DNA of 64,000 nt from Komagataeibacter xylinus (GCF_031081985.1 NZ_JARWSK010000003.1:186001-250000); one strand, 5' to 3'; shown: positions 1-9,388, numbered from the stretch's first letter. Notes: generated by a model not told the origin, from the sequence alone. Made by a program: numbers and translations.

Positions 1-512
1 TCGCCCCGCGCCACGGCCTGCGCCATGCGGGCCGCTGCCTGCACGATATCCGCCCGCCCGCCATAGGAAAGCGCAAGAACCAGCACCAGCCGGTCATTGC
101 CCATGGTCACCTGCTCGGCACGCCGCGCTTCTTCCTGAATATCAGGGGGGAAGCGCGTCAGGTCGCCAATGATGCGCAGCCGCACGCCTTCGCGCGACAG
201 TTCGGCCACCTTGTGGCGCAGGTAAAAGCGCAGTAGCCCGGTCAGGTCAGCGACCTCGCCGGGCGTGCGCCGCCAGTTTTCCGATGAAAAGGCATAAAGC
301 GTCAGCCACTTCACGCCACGCTTGATCGCAACCGTAATAGTGCGCTGCACCGCCTCGGCCCCGGCGCGATGGCCCGCCAGCAGCGGCAGCCCCCGCATGT
401 TGGCCCAGCGCCCGTTGCCATCCATGATGATGGCAACATGCTCGGGCAGGCATGCAGCGCCTGCAACCGGATGATCTGACCCGGACAAGACCTGATCGTC
501 CTCCTTAGTCAT
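1..512 (-). CDS. uppS: Isoprenyl transferase (undecaprenyl diphosphate synthase), C-terminus cut by window edge
   Basis: Cis-prenyltransferase that condenses isopentenyl diphosphates onto farnesyl diphosphate to make the C55 lipid carrier for peptidoglycan and other envelope glycans. Reading the minus strand from the ATG at 512 gives about 170 residues before the edge. The family signature IIMDGNGRWA lies near residue 28, with the catalytic Asp, and is followed by the GHRAGAE and YAFSSENW blocks that bind substrate. It is last in a frr-uppS pair, 45 bp downstream of frr, the usual alphaproteobacterial order (pyrH, frr, uppS). The stop lies outside the window. Identification is by conserved motifs and context. 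Confidence 0.95.
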   Translation of the reverse strand, partial: MTKEDDQVLSGSDHPVAGAACLPEHVAIIMDGNGRWANMRGLPLLAGHRAGAEAVQRTITVAIKRGVKWLTLYAFSSENWRRTPGEVADLTGLLRFYLRHKVAELSREGVRLRIIGDLTRFPPDIQEEARRAEQVTMGNDRLVLVLALSYGGRADIVQAAARMAQAVARG

Positions 513-557
513 GCGCGATAGGGGGTGGGGTAAAGCGGGACAGGATGCACGGACGGG

Positions 558-1124
558 TCAGACCTGCTTGATCTCGCGTTCTTTCTCGACCAGCAGGTCG
601 TCCACGCGCTTGACATACTGGTCCGTCAGCTTCTGAATCGCGTCAGACCATGTCTTGACGTCGTCCTCGCTGATGTCGCCCGCCTTCTCCAGCTTCTTGG
701 TCTGGTCCATGCCATCGCGGCGCACGCCACGCACGGCAATCTTGCCGTTCTCGGCATATTTGCCAGCGGCGCGGGCCAGTTCGTTGCGGCGCTCTTCCGT
801 CAACTGCGGAATGGGCACGCGCACGGTCTGGCCATCGGCCGCCGGGTTCAGGCCCAGCCCGGCGTCGCGGATCGCGCGCTCGACAGCACCCACCAGCGTG
901 CGGTCCCATACCTGCACGGTCAGCATGCGCGCCTCGGGCACGGCAATGGAGCCGACCTGCGTGAGCGGCACTTCGCCGCCATAGGCTTCAACCCGCACCG
1001 GCTCAAGCAGGGCCGGGCTGGCGCGGCCTGAACGCAGGCCCGCGAAATCACGACGCAGGCTTTCGATGGCGCCGTCCATGCGGCGGGTCAGATCCGCCAG
1101 CAAACTTTTCTGATCGACAGACAC
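558..1124 (-). CDS. frr: Ribosome recycling factor
   Basis: Splits post-termination ribosomes together with EF-G. The protein is 188 residues, the usual RRF length, and the N-terminal helix carries the conserved [14 protein letters not shown] block that ends in the hinge to domain II. The start is GTG at 1124, preceded by a good AGGAGG seven bases upstream, which supports this non-ATG start. It lies between pyrH (67 bp upstream) and uppS (45 bp downstream), all on the minus strand and probably cotranscribed. Nothing unusual was seen. Confidence 0.97.
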   Translation of the reverse strand: MSVDQKSLLADLTRRMDGAIESLRRDFAGLRSGRASPALLEPVRVEAYGGEVPLTQVGSIAVPEARMLTVQVWDRTLVGAVERAIRDAGLGLNPAADGQTVRVPIPQLTEERRNELARAAGKYAENGKIAVRGVRRDGMDQTKKLEKAGDISEDDVKTWSDAIQKLTDQYVKRVDDLLVEKEREIKQV

Positions 1125-1191
1125 TGTGGCCCTCCTCCTAATAATCAGTCCATCGCCTGGCGCATTTGCGCCACGGGCAATCCGGCGTGCG

Positions 1192-1932
1192 TCAGTCCGC
1201 CGCCACGATGGTGGTAAAACGCCCCTCGCCCCGCATCACGCGCGAGAAGGGTTCCTGGCCGTGAATGTTGAAGACCACGATGGGCAGGCGGTTCTCGCGC
1301 GCCAGGCTGATGGCGGCGGCATCCATGACATTGAGGTCATTGGCCAGCACATCGCGGTAGGTCAGCGTGTCATACCGCGTGGCATCGGGGTGCTTGCGCG
1401 GGTCGGCGGAATACACGCCATCAACCTGCGTGCCCTTGAACAGGGCGTCGCATTCCATTTCGGCCGCGCGCAGCGCAGCACCCGTATCGGTGGTGAAGAA
1501 CGGGTTGCCGGTACCTGCGGCGAAGATCACCACCCGCCCCTTTTCCATGTGCCGCACGGCGCGACGGCGGATATAGGGCTCGGCGATGGAAGACATGTGG
1601 ATGGCCGTCATGACCCGCGTGGGCACGCCGTGGCGCTCGAGCGAGTTCTGCATGAGCAGCGCGTTGATCACGGTGGCCAGCATGCCGGCGTAATCGCCCT
1701 GTGCGCGGTCCATGCCCCGCGCCGCCGCCGCAACCCCACGGAAGATGTTGCCGCCGCCGATGACAAGGCACACCTCGACCCCGGTCCGCGCCACGGCCGC
1801 CACGTCAACCGCAATGGCGTCAACCGTTGCCGGGTCAACGCCGTAAGACCCGCTCCCCATCAGGGCCTCGCCTGACACCTTGAGCAGAACACGCTTGTAT
1901 GACGGAGCGGGGGTTTTGACGGGCTGGGTCAT
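1192..1932 (-). CDS. pyrH: Uridylate kinase (UMP kinase)
   Basis: Phosphorylates UMP to UDP in pyrimidine nucleotide synthesis; bacterial UMP kinases of the amino-acid-kinase fold are hexameric and GTP-activated. With the start at 1932 the protein is 246 residues. KVSGEAL is at 18-24, GGGNIFRG at about 59-66, and an acidic ADPR-type loop lies in the C-terminal half. An in-frame ATG eight codons upstream (1956) is possible, but the family begins close to the chosen one. The neighbours are era upstream and frr downstream on the same strand. The tsf gene that often precedes pyrH is not here. Confidence 0.96.
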   Translation of the reverse strand: MTQPVKTPAPSYKRVLLKVSGEALMGSGSYGVDPATVDAIAVDVAAVARTGVEVCLVIGGGNIFRGVAAAARGMDRAQGDYAGMLATVINALLMQNSLERHGVPTRVMTAIHMSSIAEPYIRRRAVRHMEKGRVVIFAAGTGNPFFTTDTGAALRAAEMECDALFKGTQVDGVYSADPRKHPDATRYDTLTYRDVLANDLNVMDAAAISLARENRLPIVVFNIHGQEPFSRVMRGEGRFTTIVAAD

Positions 1933-2049
1933 TGGGCCTCGGAACAGGTCAGGCAAACAGGGCTAGGGACGGGCAGGCCGCCCGGCCATGCCCTGTCATA
2001 TAGACGGATGCCCCCCCCCACAAGCCGATGATGCCGCTCTTTTGAGGAT

Positions 2050-2964
2050 TCAGGAAATGTCATCCAGGCCGATGGCACGCAGGCGGGCGCGCTCCTCGTC
2101 CCATCCCGCGCGTTCCTTCACATTGAGGAAAAGGTGGCAGTTACGGCCCAGAAGGCGGCCAAGTTCGCGCCGCGCCTTCTCGCCAATGGCGCGAATCCGG
2201 CTGCCCCTGTCGCCAATCAGGATCGCCTTGTGCGAAGCGCGCGTGACATAGATCGTGACCTCGATGCGCACCGAGCCGTCCGGGCGTTCCTCAAAGCTTT
2301 CCGTCTCCGCCGTGGCGGCATAGGGCACTTCCTGATGGGTCTGCAAGAATACCTGCTCGCGCACCATCTCGGCGGCCAGCAGGCGGTCGGGCAGGTCGGT
2401 CAGGTCATCCTCGGGGTAGAGATAGGGGCTTTCGGGCAGCTCGGCGGCGATCCGGTCGAGCAGGTCGTCCACCCCCTCGCCCGAGCGCGCGCTGACCATG
2501 AACACATGCTCGACGGGCAGGATGGCGGAAATCTGCGCCGTGAGCGGCAGCAGCATGTCGCGCCTGACGAGGTCGGTCTTGTTGAGCACCAGCCACAGCC
2601 TGCGCTTCTGTTCGGCAAGCCGCTCGGCTATGGCGCGCAGTGCATCGGTCATGCCTGCGCGGGCATCGACGATGAGCAGGGTGATGTCCGCATCTTCCGA
2701 GCCGGTCCAGGCGGCGGCGACCATGGCGCGGTCGAGCTTGCGCTTGGGCTGGAAGATGCCCGGCGTATCGACAAGCAGCATCTGGGTGGTGCCGCGCATG
2801 AGAATGCCCAGCACCCGAAAGCGCGTGGTCTGCGCCTTGGGGCTGACGATGGACAGCTTGGTGCCCGCCATGCGGTTGAGCAGCGTGGACTTGCCCGCGT
2901 TGGGCGCGCCCACAATGGCCACGAAACCGCAGCGTGTCGTATGATCAGTATCCTGGCCGGTCAT
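2050..2964 (-). CDS. era: GTPase Era
   Basis: Small ribosome-subunit maturation GTPase that binds the 3' end of 16S rRNA. The protein is 304 residues. The G domain has G1 GAPNAGKST at 19-27, G3 DTPG and G4 NKTD. The C-terminal KH domain carries the RNA-binding loop IGDRGSRI. The ATG overlaps the stop of rnc by four bases (ATGA), so translation is probably coupled to RNase III, a common arrangement for these two rRNA-processing proteins. recO, often next after era, is absent: the next gene is pyrH after a gap of about 117 bp. Confidence 0.97.
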   Translation of the reverse strand: MTGQDTDHTTRCGFVAIVGAPNAGKSTLLNRMAGTKLSIVSPKAQTTRFRVLGILMRGTTQMLLVDTPGIFQPKRKLDRAMVAAAWTGSEDADITLLIVDARAGMTDALRAIAERLAEQKRRLWLVLNKTDLVRRDMLLPLTAQISAILPVEHVFMVSARSGEGVDDLLDRIAAELPESPYLYPEDDLTDLPDRLLAAEMVREQVFLQTHQEVPYAATAETESFEERPDGSVRIEVTIYVTRASHKAILIGDRGSRIRAIGEKARRELGRLLGRNCHLFLNVKERAGWDEERARLRAIGLDDIS

Positions 2965-3737
2965 TGTCCCTGCCCTTTACGGTTCGTGGTGGTGGCGGCC
3001 TGGCTGTCCACGCCCAACTGGCGCAGCAGGTCCGATGCGGCATCGCTTTCAGCCGCGCGCTTACTACCCGCAATGCCCTGGCCGGTCTTGCCCTGCGCAT
3101 CAACCGCAATGACAAAACGCGGCGCGTGCGATGGGCCGTCCGATGAGACGACACGGTACTGCGGCAGCGGCAGCCCGCGCCCGAGCACCCATTCCTGCAA
3201 GGCTGTCTTGGGGTCCTTGGGCGGGCGGGCCTGGGCCGTGATGGCCTCGCGCCACATGCGCCGCACGAAGGCGCGGGCCGGATCAAGCCCGCCATCAAGA
3301 TACATGGCACCAAGCACCGCCTCGACCGCATCGGCCAGCACGGTGGCCATCTGCCGCACGCCTGCGCGCGCTTCATGCTCGGCTACGTCAAGCGCCGATT
3401 GCAGCCCCATTTCATGGGCCACCTGCGCCAGCACCGTGCGCGAAACCAGATGGGCATGCCGTGGGCCAAGGGCGCCTTCCTGCTCATCGGGAAAGCGCTC
3501 GATCAGCCATTCGGCCATGACGAGGCCAAGCACCCGGTCGCCGATGAATTCAAGGCGCTCGTTCGACCCTGCCCCGCGCCTGGCCACGCTGAGGCGCGTG
3601 CGGCGGTTGCCGCTGCGCTCATGCGCTGCCGAGCGATGCGTGAGCGCGCGCAGCAAAAGCTCGGGGCGGGCGAAGTGATAGTCCAGGCACGCCTCCAGCC
3701 GCCTGATCTCGGCCGCGGGAACGCGCTCGGCCTCCAT
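2961..3737 (-). CDS. rnc: Ribonuclease III
   Basis: Double-strand-specific endoribonuclease that processes rRNA precursors and some mRNAs. From the ATG at 3737 the protein is 258 residues. The catalytic RIIID signature NERLEFIGD is at 59-67, with the second acidic cluster near DAVEAVLGA. A double-stranded-RNA-binding domain occupies roughly residues 180-245. The reading frame stays open further upstream, but the stop of lepB (3740) sits two bases before this ATG, so the shorter form is preferred. It belongs to the lepB-rnc-era operon. The N-terminal part has a short basic insertion (residues 43-58) before the signature. Confidence 0.96.
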   Translation of the reverse strand: MEAERVPAAEIRRLEACLDYHFARPELLLRALTHRSAAHERSGNRRTRLSVARRGAGSNERLEFIGDRVLGLVMAEWLIERFPDEQEGALGPRHAHLVSRTVLAQVAHEMGLQSALDVAEHEARAGVRQMATVLADAVEAVLGAMYLDGGLDPARAFVRRMWREAITAQARPPKDPKTALQEWVLGRGLPLPQYRVVSSDGPSHAPRFVIAVDAQGKTGQGIAGSKRAAESDAASDLLRQLGVDSQAATTTNRKGQGQ

Positions 3738-3739
3738 GA

Positions 3740-4546
3740 TCAGTGCACTCCCATGAACAGGCGGCCCCAGCGGATCTCGGCGGGCCAGTACCACACCTGC
3801 CAGAACGGGTGCGCGTTATCGACAGACATGAAGATCCACTTCGCCTGCCCCACCAGGTTCTCCATCGGCACGAAGCCGAGATCCTGCGGCTCATCGCCCA
3901 TGAAGCGGCTGTCGGCGCTGTCGTCGCGGTTGTCGCCCATGGCGAAGAAGTAGCCCGGCGGCACGACATATTCCGGCGTGTCGTTCTTGCCGCCCTCATC
4001 GGTCAGCTTCAGGATATCATGCGCCACGGGGCCGTGGCCGCCGCTGCCGGGCAGTATCTCGCGGTAGCGGTCGCCTTCCATGCGGGTGCGGTGCTCGTCG
4101 ATGGCGGCATAATCGCCTTCAGCCTCGCGGGGCACTTCGATGCCGTTGAGGTAGAGCTTGCCCTCGCGCATCTGCACCGTATCACCCGGCAGGCCCACGA
4201 TGCGCTTGATGTAGTCGATCGAGGTATCCTTGGTGAAGCGGAAGACCGCCACGTCGCCGCGATGGGGCATGCTGTTGAAAATCCGTCCCTCGAACAGGTT
4301 GGGCGCGCCGGGCAGCGCGAAATGCGAGTAGCCATAGCTGTATTTGGCCACCCACACGTAATCACCCACCTGCAGCGTCGGGATCATGGAGCCGGATGGA
4401 ATGTTGAACGGCTCGAACAGCACCGTGCGCACGCTCAGGGCCAGCACGCCTGCTATGGCCACGGTGCGCACGAGTTCGAGTAGCCCGCCGGAGCGGCGCT
4501 CGGGCGTGGCCTGCGAGAGAATTGTCTTGTTATCGTCCATTGGCAT
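3740..4546 (-). CDS. lepB: Signal peptidase I
   Basis: Membrane-bound serine protease that cleaves signal peptides from Sec- and Tat-exported proteins. From the ATG at 4546 it has 268 residues; a second ATG two codons later (4540) is equally possible. One N-terminal membrane segment (about residues 22-43) is followed by the catalytic serine in IPSGSM (about S53) and the general-base lysine in YIKRIVG (about K114). The C-terminal box GDNRDDSADSR is intact. It lies between acpS and rnc on the minus strand. Several secreted products in this window (OmpA proteins, EipB, the EEP protein) are presumed substrates. Confidence 0.96.
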   Translation of the reverse strand: MPMDDNKTILSQATPERRSGGLLELVRTVAIAGVLALSVRTVLFEPFNIPSGSMIPTLQVGDYVWVAKYSYGYSHFALPGAPNLFEGRIFNSMPHRGDVAVFRFTKDTSIDYIKRIVGLPGDTVQMREGKLYLNGIEVPREAEGDYAAIDEHRTRMEGDRYREILPGSGGHGPVAHDILKLTDEGGKNDTPEYVVPPGYFFAMGDNRDDSADSRFMGDEPQDLGFVPMENLVGQAKWIFMSVDNAHPFWQVWYWPAEIRWGRLFMGVH

Positions 4547-4667
4547 GTCTGTATCTTCAATCCGGCTCTGGCATCGACCGGACAGGCTGCGCCGGACGAA
4601 TAACGTGCGGATCAAGCCCACGCACGCCCTGCCTGTCAAGCATTGCCCAAGGGCAGCGTGAAGGGCA

Positions 4668-5081
4668 TCAGGCCGTGGCCACCTTCTCCGCCATGATCAT
4701 GACCTGGGCAAAGGCGTAAGGGTGCTCGTCGGTCATGGTCAGGAATATGCGCGCTTCGTGACCCGCGGGCAGCAGGCTCTCCAGCCGCGCCTGCGCCCCG
4801 CCCGAAAGCCGCATGACCGGCTGCCCACCGGGCAGGTTCTCCACCCCAAGGTCGCTATGGAACACGCCCCGGGCGAAGCCGGTGCCCAGCGCCTTGGCGC
4901 AGGCTTCCTTCGCCGCCCAGCGCTTGGCATAGGTGCCCAGCCGTGCATTGCCCTGCCTGCGCGCGGCAGCCTGCTGCTCGCGCGCGGTGAACACGCGGTT
5001 GATGAAGCGCGTACCGTGCCGGGCAAGGACCGTCTCGATCCGCCGCGCATCGCACAGATCCGAACCGATGCCGATCAGCAT
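4668..5081 (-). CDS. acpS: Holo-[acyl-carrier-protein] synthase
   Basis: Transfers 4'-phosphopantetheine from CoA to the serine of acyl carrier protein, activating fatty-acid synthesis. The protein is 137 residues, normal for AcpS-type transferases. The N-terminal IGSDLCD motif contains the Mg-binding Asp8, and KRWAAKEACAKALG contains the conserved Glu of the second metal site. It lies six bases downstream of the rsh stop and upstream of lepB. In many alphaproteobacteria pdxJ sits between rsh and acpS; here it is absent. Confidence 0.95.
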   Translation of the reverse strand: MLIGIGSDLCDARRIETVLARHGTRFINRVFTAREQQAAARRQGNARLGTYAKRWAAKEACAKALGTGFARGVFHSDLGVENLPGGQPVMRLSGGAQARLESLLPAGHEARIFLTMTDEHPYAFAQVMIMAEKVATA

Positions 5082-5087
5082 GGTCTG

Positions 5088-7421
5088 CTACCCCCTTGCC
5101 CGCTCAACCTGCACCACGCCCTTGGCAGCCCGCAGCGCCACCATGATGGCGGTCAGGTGCCGCAGGTCGCGCACCTCGATATCGGCAAGGATCTCCATGA
5201 ATTCAAGCTGGCGGTTGACGATGCGCAGGTTCATCATCACGCCCTCATGCTTGGCGGCGATATTGGTCAGCGTGGCCAGCATGGCAGGCTCGTTGGCGGT
5301 GACCACGCTCAGCCGCCCGGTATGGTGGCCGGTGGCGTTGCGGGCAATCAGGTCGTAATCCCAGTCGAGGTCCATGAACCGCTCGGGGGTGGCGGCAAAG
5401 GTTTCCAGCGTCTGGCAGCCCAGCGTATGCACCGTGATGCCCTTGCCGGTGGAGACGATGCCCACGATCCGGTCGCCGGGCAGCGGGTGGCAGCACCCGG
5501 CAAAATGCACCGCCATACCAGCGCCCACGCCCGCAAGCGCCATGCCGCCCGCAGCCGGCTTGCGCCGCCCCGGAATGCCACCACCCAGCGCGCCGCCGGC
5601 AGGGGCGCGCATGGACAGGCCCGGCACCATGCGCGGCGCGCGCGGAGCGCGGCGCAGTTCGGGGTAGGCAAGCTGCACCACCTCACGCGCGGACTGGTTG
5701 CCATTGCCCACGGCCACGTACAGGTCGGCAACGCTTTGCAGGCGCAGGTCCTTGAGCAGGCTGTCGAGCACCTTTTCCGAGCCGTCAACGCCCTCCTGCC
5801 GGAAAGCCTTGGCCAGCGCCACGCGCCCGCTTTCCAGATGGGCCTCGCGCTGCTGCAGCGCCACATGGCGGCGAATGCGCGCCCGCGCCTTGCCGGTGGC
5901 AACAAACCGTTCCCATGAGGGCGAGGGCGTGCCGCCGCGCGCGGTCATGATCTCGACCTGATCGCCATTCTGCAACTCGTGGCGCAGCGGCATCAGGCGG
6001 CCATTGATGCGCGCGCCCACGCAGGTATCGCCCACCTGGCTGTGCACGGCATAGGCAAAATCAACCGGCGTCGCCCCGCGTGGCAGCGAGATAAGCTGCC
6101 CCTTGGGCGTGAAGCAGAAGACCTGATCCTGATAGAGTTCGAGCTTGGTGTTCTCGAGAAACTCATCGGGGGCCGATGAATCCTCAAGGATATCGAGCAG
6201 ATCCTGCACCCAGCGCAGGCCCGAGACCACGCCCTTGGTCGCACCCTTGGCCGCCACATCGGGCAGCTGCTTGTACAGCCAGTGCGAGGCCACGCCGTTT
6301 TCGGCCACGTCGTGCATTTCCGCCGTGCGGATCTGCACCTCGATCTTCTGGTTGCGCGGGTGGCGCAGCGTGACCCCGGTATGCAGGCTCTGGTAGCCGT
6401 TGGCCTTGGGCGTGGAAATATAGTCCTTGAACCGCCCGGCAATGACCGGATAGGCGGCATGCACCGCGCCAAGCGCGATGTAGCACGCCTCACGCGAGGG
6501 CACGATGATGCGGAAGGCCATGATGTCGGAAAGCTGCTCGAAGGCGACATTGCGCCGCTGCATCTTTTCCCAGATGGAATAGGGCGTCTTTTCGCGCCCC
6601 GTCACCTCCACGCCCTCCAGCCCGGCATCAATGCACAGGGCCTGGAGTTCGCGGCGGATCTCCTCGATCACATCCGCGCCCTGCCCGCGCAGGTAGTTGA
6701 GGCGTGCGCGGATGGTCGCCATCGCCTCAGGCTCGAGGGCGGCGAATGACAGGTTCTGGAGTTCGACCTTGACCTTGTCCATGCCGATACGGCCGGCAAG
6801 GGGGGCGTAGATCTCCATCGTCTCGCGCGCGATGCGCTGCCTGCGGTCGATGCGCTGCACGTAATGCAGCGTGCGCATGTTGTGCAGCCGGTCGGCGAGC
6901 TTGACGAGCAGCACGCGGATGTCGCGCGACATGGCCAGCACGAGCTTGCGGAAATTTTCCGCCTGCTTGGTGCGGTCGGACTGGAGTTCGAGCCGGGTGA
7001 GCTTGGTCACGCCATCGACAAGCTCGGCAACCGTATCGCCAAACTGTTCGCGCAACTGCTTCTGGGTCACCCCGGTATCTTCCACCGTATCGTGCAGGAG
7101 CGCTGTCACGATCGAGGCAGTATCGAGATGGAAGCCCGCCAGGATGTTGGCCACGGCCAGCGGGTGGGTGATGTAGGGGTCGCCGTTATCGCGCGCCTGG
7201 CCCGCATGGGCGGCGGAGGCCACGGCAAAGGCCCGGCGGATCAGGTCCGCATCGGCGGTGGGGTCATACGCATGGATGCGCCGGATCAGCCCCTCGCATG
7301 ACAGGGTGCGTTCCCCACCCCCTTGCCGGGCGGGAAGGGTGGCCGCAGGTGCGGCCACGCCACCCGTGGCAGGCACGGGCAGGGAGGAAGATGTGGTTTC
7401 CGATCCGGTCGGGTCAGTCAC
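5088..7421 (-). CDS. rsh: Bifunctional (p)ppGpp synthetase/hydrolase (Rel/Spo homologue)
   Basis: Makes and degrades the stringent-response alarmones. The protein is 777 residues and starts at GTG (7421). The domains in order are a non-conserved Pro/Ala-rich N-terminus, an HD hydrolase domain (about 50-200, with HDTVEDT at 110-116), a synthetase domain (about 255-370, with GREKTPYSIWEKM and the GYQSLH block), a TGS domain (about 415-480), a linker rich in Arg, Gly and Ala, and a C-terminal ACT domain (about 705-777). The HD and synthetase motifs look intact, so both activities are expected. It starts 21 bp after the stop of rpoZ, a conserved pairing in alphaproteobacteria. Confidence 0.95.
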   Translation of the reverse strand: MTDPTGSETTSSSLPVPATGGVAAPAATLPARQGGGERTLSCEGLIRRIHAYDPTADADLIRRAFAVASAAHAGQARDNGDPYITHPLAVANILAGFHLDTASIVTALLHDTVEDTGVTQKQLREQFGDTVAELVDGVTKLTRLELQSDRTKQAENFRKLVLAMSRDIRVLLVKLADRLHNMRTLHYVQRIDRRQRIARETMEIYAPLAGRIGMDKVKVELQNLSFAALEPEAMATIRARLNYLRGQGADVIEEIRRELQALCIDAGLEGVEVTGREKTPYSIWEKMQRRNVAFEQLSDIMAFRIIVPSREACYIALGAVHAAYPVIAGRFKDYISTPKANGYQSLHTGVTLRHPRNQKIEVQIRTAEMHDVAENGVASHWLYKQLPDVAAKGATKGVVSGLRWVQDLLDILEDSSAPDEFLENTKLELYQDQVFCFTPKGQLISLPRGATPVDFAYAVHSQVGDTCVGARINGRLMPLRHELQNGDQVEIMTARGGTPSPSWERFVATGKARARIRRHVALQQREAHLESGRVALAKAFRQEGVDGSEKVLDSLLKDLRLQSVADLYVAVGNGNQSAREVVQLAYPELRRAPRAPRMVPGLSMRAPAGGALGGGIPGRRKPAAGGMALAGVGAGMAVHFAGCCHPLPGDRIVGIVSTGKGITVHTLGCQTLETFAATPERFMDLDWDYDLIARNATGHHTGRLSVVTANEPAMLATLTNIAAKHEGVMMNLRIVNRQLEFMEILADIEVRDLRHLTAIMVALRAAKGVVQVERARG

Positions 7422-7442
7422 CTTCGACCCTTTCGTCAGGAA

Positions 7443-7838
7443 TTAACGATTCCGTCCGCTCAGGGCCGACTCAACCGATGCCTCGAGTTCTTCAGCCGAC
7501 ATGCCGCCAGTGGAATGACGGGCTTCTTCCTCGGCCGAGACATCCTGCAGGCCGAAGATGTTCTGCTCGGTCGGGATCAGGTCGACCACTTCCTCATCGG
7601 CAGGCTCGGGCTCGGGCGCGCGGGCGAGCGAGCGCACGAGGTCGCTGCGAATCTGCTCGAGGTTAATGGTCTGGTCCGCGATCTCGCGCAGGGCGACAAC
7701 GGGGTTCTTGTCGTTATCGCGGTCAATCGTCATTTCCTCGCCGCGCGACAGGGCGCGGGCGCGCTGGGCCGCGAGCAGCACCAGTTCAAAACGATTGGGA
7801 ACCCGCTCAACGCAGTCCTCGACAGTGACGCGTGCCAT
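7443..7838 (-). CDS. rpoZ: DNA-directed RNA polymerase omega subunit
   Basis: Small subunit that chaperones beta-prime during RNA polymerase assembly and helps form the ppGpp site, which fits its place directly upstream of rsh. The protein is 131 residues. The N-terminal 65 residues match the omega fold ([20 protein letters not shown], then QRAR and NPVVALREI). The C-terminal half is an acidic, low-complexity tail typical of alphaproteobacterial omegas. Confidence 0.95.
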   Translation of the reverse strand: MARVTVEDCVERVPNRFELVLLAAQRARALSRGEEMTIDRDNDKNPVVALREIADQTINLEQIRSDLVRSLARAPEPEPADEEVVDLIPTEQNIFGLQDVSAEEEARHSTGGMSAEELEASVESALSGRNR

Positions 7839-7918
7839 CAGGCCTGAACTCCGGTTGTTAAATAGGTGTGTTGATAAGAATTTACCTTATTACGCCCCCG
7901 TCTGTCGTGATGCAAGCC

Positions 7919-8458
7919 TTATGCGCCCTCTGGCCCCGCCATGCGGCTGATGGCCTGCCCCGCGACACCGGGCAGGAAGGCGTCAATTCCCTGCCCTGTC
8001 ACCGGGTCGCGCCAGTCGGGCATGACATCGCGCAGCGGCAGCAGCACGAAGGCGCGCTGCGTCGCCCGCGGGTGCGGCACGATGGGGTCAGGCGCCGCGC
8101 GCACCAGCGTGCCCATGGAGATGATGTCAAGATCAAGCGGGCGGGCGGCGTTGGCTACCGTGCGCCTGCGCCCGGCCGCGGCCTCGATGGCATGCAACTG
8201 GCCTAGCAGCCAGGCCGGGTCGGCATCGCCCGCCATACGCACGACTCCGTTCACGTAGGGCGGCTGGCCCGAGGGGGGCACCGGCGCGCTCTCGTACCAT
8301 GCCGAGACGCCCACCACCGAAAGGCCGGGAATGCGGGCGAGTTCTTCCACTGCCCACAGGCAGGTCATGGCCGCAGTTTCACCACTTTCGCGCGGCAGAT
8401 TGGCGCCCACCGCAATAAAGGTGTCTGAGATGCAGGAGATGGATTGCGGCATGTTCAT
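7919..8458 (-). CDS. folK: 2-amino-4-hydroxy-6-hydroxymethyldihydropteridine pyrophosphokinase
   Basis: Transfers pyrophosphate from ATP to the pterin alcohol in folate synthesis. The PPPK signature RPLDLDII is present, as are the N-terminal VGANL strand and the C-terminal HPRATQRAFVLLPL block. The ATG at 8458 gives 179 residues, close to family length. The frame is open up to 8608, but that extension crosses a probable promoter and has no family resemblance. No obvious Shine-Dalgarno sequence precedes either ATG (8458 or 8452), so the exact start is uncertain. It is upstream of rpoZ on the minus strand and divergent from the NYN gene. Confidence 0.93.
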   Translation of the reverse strand: MNMPQSISCISDTFIAVGANLPRESGETAAMTCLWAVEELARIPGLSVVGVSAWYESAPVPPSGQPPYVNGVVRMAGDADPAWLLGQLHAIEAAAGRRRTVANAARPLDLDIISMGTLVRAAPDPIVPHPRATQRAFVLLPLRDVMPDWRDPVTGQGIDAFLPGVAGQAISRMAGPEGA

Positions 8459-8535
8459 CGAGAAACTATGGTCCGGTAGCCTGCGATCGGTGAGTAATCC
8501 GCTCGTCAGGGAACTTCTGTGAGGATATACGCTTC

Positions 8536-8565
8536 TATATAACTGGACCGATTGCTGACACACAA
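8536..8565 (-). promoter_or_regulatory. Candidate sigma70-type promoter for folK
   Basis: On the minus strand TTGTGT (8560-8565) and TATATA (8536-8541) are separated by 18 bases, upstream of the folK ATG at 8458. This is a motif match by eye in the AT-rich 193-bp gap between the divergent folK and NYN genes. The plus-strand promoter for the NYN gene must lie in the same gap but no clear hexamer pair was found. Confidence 0.35.
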
Positions 8566-8651
8566 CTTGCCTATCGTAATAAAATACATGCCAGTCGAAA
8601 TTTAACACGATCGCAACATATTCACTTTCTTGTTTCAGGGACTGAACACAA

Positions 8652-9263
8652 ATGTTTTTTCAACCCGAGGAACGGCTCTGCCTTTTTATTGATGGCACCA
8701 GCCTGTATTCCGCATCACGTAACCTTGGTTTCGAGGTTGATTACCGCAAGCTGCTGCAATTCTTCCGTTCGAAGTCAAACGTATTGCGGGCCTATTATTA
8801 TTCCGCCGTGCTCGACACCGAGGAATACTCCCCCCTCAAGCCCCTGACGGACTGGCTCGTCTATAACGGCTACTCCCTCGTGACCAAGAACGCGCGCGAG
8901 TTCATCGACCATAACGGCCGCCGCCGCGTGCGTGGCAACATGGATGTGGAACTCGCGGTGGACATGATGGAAATGGCGCCGCGCATCGACCATGCCGTGC
9001 TGTTCAGTGGTGATTCCGACTTCCGCCGCCTGCTTGAATCCGTACAGCGCCAGGGCGTGCGCACCACGGTGGTTGGCTCGATCAAGACCACGCCGCCGCT
9101 GATTGGCGATGAACTGCGCCGCCAGGCCGACCAGTTTGTTGAACTGGCCGACATCGCCACCCACTTCATGCGCCGCCATCTTGAAAACCGCCCGCCCCGC
9201 CACAACGCCCCCCCGCCGGTGCGCCACCCGGCGGACCAGATGAGCGAGCAGGACGGCGACTGA
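8652..9263 (+). CDS. NYN-domain protein (LabA/DUF88 family), putative PIN-like ribonuclease
   Basis: Single-domain protein of 203 residues. Conserved NYN features are visible: FIDGTSLY with Asp14, the acidic pair around D98 and D104 in MDVELAVDMM, and FSGDSDF with D121 and D123, followed by a conserved VVGS strand. These aspartates form the metal-binding pocket in PIN/NYN nucleases. The C-terminal 35 residues are Pro/Arg-rich and probably disordered. It stands alone on the plus strand, divergent from folK, and ends in a strong terminator. Family members are generally inferred to act on RNA; no substrate can be named here. Confidence 0.88.
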   Translation: MFFQPEERLCLFIDGTSLYSASRNLGFEVDYRKLLQFFRSKSNVLRAYYYSAVLDTEEYSPLKPLTDWLVYNGYSLVTKNAREFIDHNGRRRVRGNMDVELAVDMMEMAPRIDHAVLFSGDSDFRRLLESVQRQGVRTTVVGSIKTTPPLIGDELRRQADQFVELADIATHFMRRHLENRPPRHNAPPPVRHPADQMSEQDGD

Positions 9264-9267
9264 TACA

Positions 9268-9304
9268 AAAACCCCGCCCGGGCCTTGGTCCGGGCGGGGT
9301 TTTC
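9268..9304 (+). terminator. Rho-independent terminator after the NYN gene
   Basis: A 10-bp perfect GC stem, CCCCGCCCGG / CCGGGCGGGG (9273-9282 with 9291-9300), has an 8-base loop, is flanked by AAAA on the left and followed by TTTT. The symmetric flanks could let it work in both directions, but mqo on the opposite strand ends 110 bp away. Confidence 0.9.
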
Positions 9305-9331
9305 AATACAAATGATTGATAAATAAAGAAT

Positions 9332-9388
9332 AAAAGTTTTTGGGGTCGTTTTTCGAAGCTTTTGAAAAAAGCTTCACCAAAAACTTTT
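9332..9388. repeat. Dispersed palindromic repeat, copy A (internally deleted)
   Basis: 57-bp member of the AT-rich repeat family described in the findings. Both terminal arms are present (AAAAGTTTTTGG at the left, CCAAAAACTTTT at the right), as is the GAAGCTTTTGAAAAAAGCTTC hairpin in slightly shortened form. The GC-rich GCC..GGC hairpin is missing. It lies between the convergent NYN and mqo genes. Confidence 0.8.

Noticed and set aside
2134-3678. Long open frame (over 500 codons) on the plus strand opposite era and rnc
   Set aside because: Antisense to two certain genes; composition is the mirror of GC-rich codon bias, with no recognisable domain.
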